Shown: positions 5,076 through 5,144 of the stretch, one piece after another
Numbering within the stretch: position 1 is the stretch's first letter
Layout of the letters: each line of letters opens with the position of its first letter
DNA from: Akkermansiaceae bacterium
GTDB taxonomy: Bacteria > Verrucomicrobiota > Verrucomicrobiia > Verrucomicrobiales > Akkermansiaceae
Reading direction: 5' to 3'
DNA: 5,144 nucleotides
Assembly (NCBI GenBank): GCA_020627645.1
Contig: JAHDGN010000266.1
Location: 1-5,144, forward strand
Notes under the pieces: generated by a model
Databases searched by the model: none
Told to the model about the DNA's origin: nothing
The model's input: only the letters and a program-made list of their open reading frames with translations
Made by a program: the position numbers and the translations under genes

Positions 5076-5144
5076 GGGGGGAATTTGTAACTGGTGAATG
5101 TGGAATAGATCGAAGGTTGGGATTCAGTGGATGGCTCATGGAGC

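Noticed and set aside
5035..5139. Upstream ATG for the scramblase-like gene
   Set aside because: The added 35 residues are low-complexity, and the NPYAAP start plus a promoter-like sequence favour 5034. Kept as an alternative.

Overview
The window looks like a chromosomal housekeeping or accessory stretch from a Gram-negative environmental bacterium. My best guess is Verrucomicrobiota or a relative in the PVC group. The grounds are indirect: a secreted sialate O-acetylesterase-type enzyme, an 'NPYAAP' N-terminus common in small PVC proteins, no clear Shine-Dalgarno sequence before any gene, and intergenic 'ACCGC..AGACGC' repeats. All genes lie on the minus strand, and the plus strand is strongly enriched in G over C even between genes.

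Read in transcription order (high to low coordinates), the layout is as follows. (1) 5034-4363 encodes a 223-residue LURP-one/phospholipid-scramblase-like (tubby-like fold) protein. (2) 4362-4033 is a 330-bp intergenic region. It carries a compound repeat made of three short-unit blocks (each opening ACCGC) alternating with a G-rich word, then a 15-bp tandem repeat, then a good sigma70-type promoter for the next gene. (3) 4032-2243 is lepA (elongation factor 4), recognisable end to end but broken by a frameshift near 3009. Ten nucleotides appear to be missing inside a conserved stretch, so it reads as two overlapping ORFs. (4) 2242-2080 is a short intergenic region with a small GC-rich hairpin and a possible solo repeat unit. 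(5) 2079-1132 encodes a secreted SASA-family (sialate O-acetylesterase-like) carbohydrate esterase. (6) 1131-745 is a 387-bp intergenic region with phased T-tracts and no gene I can support. (7) 744-1 encodes a YitT-family membrane protein that runs off the window.

The genes do not form an obvious pathway. Their spacings (163-387 bp) and at least one strong individual promoter suggest separate transcription units rather than one operon. The two points most worth following are the lesion in lepA (genuine pseudogene, split gene or assembly error) and the alternating repeat structure at 4165-4349.
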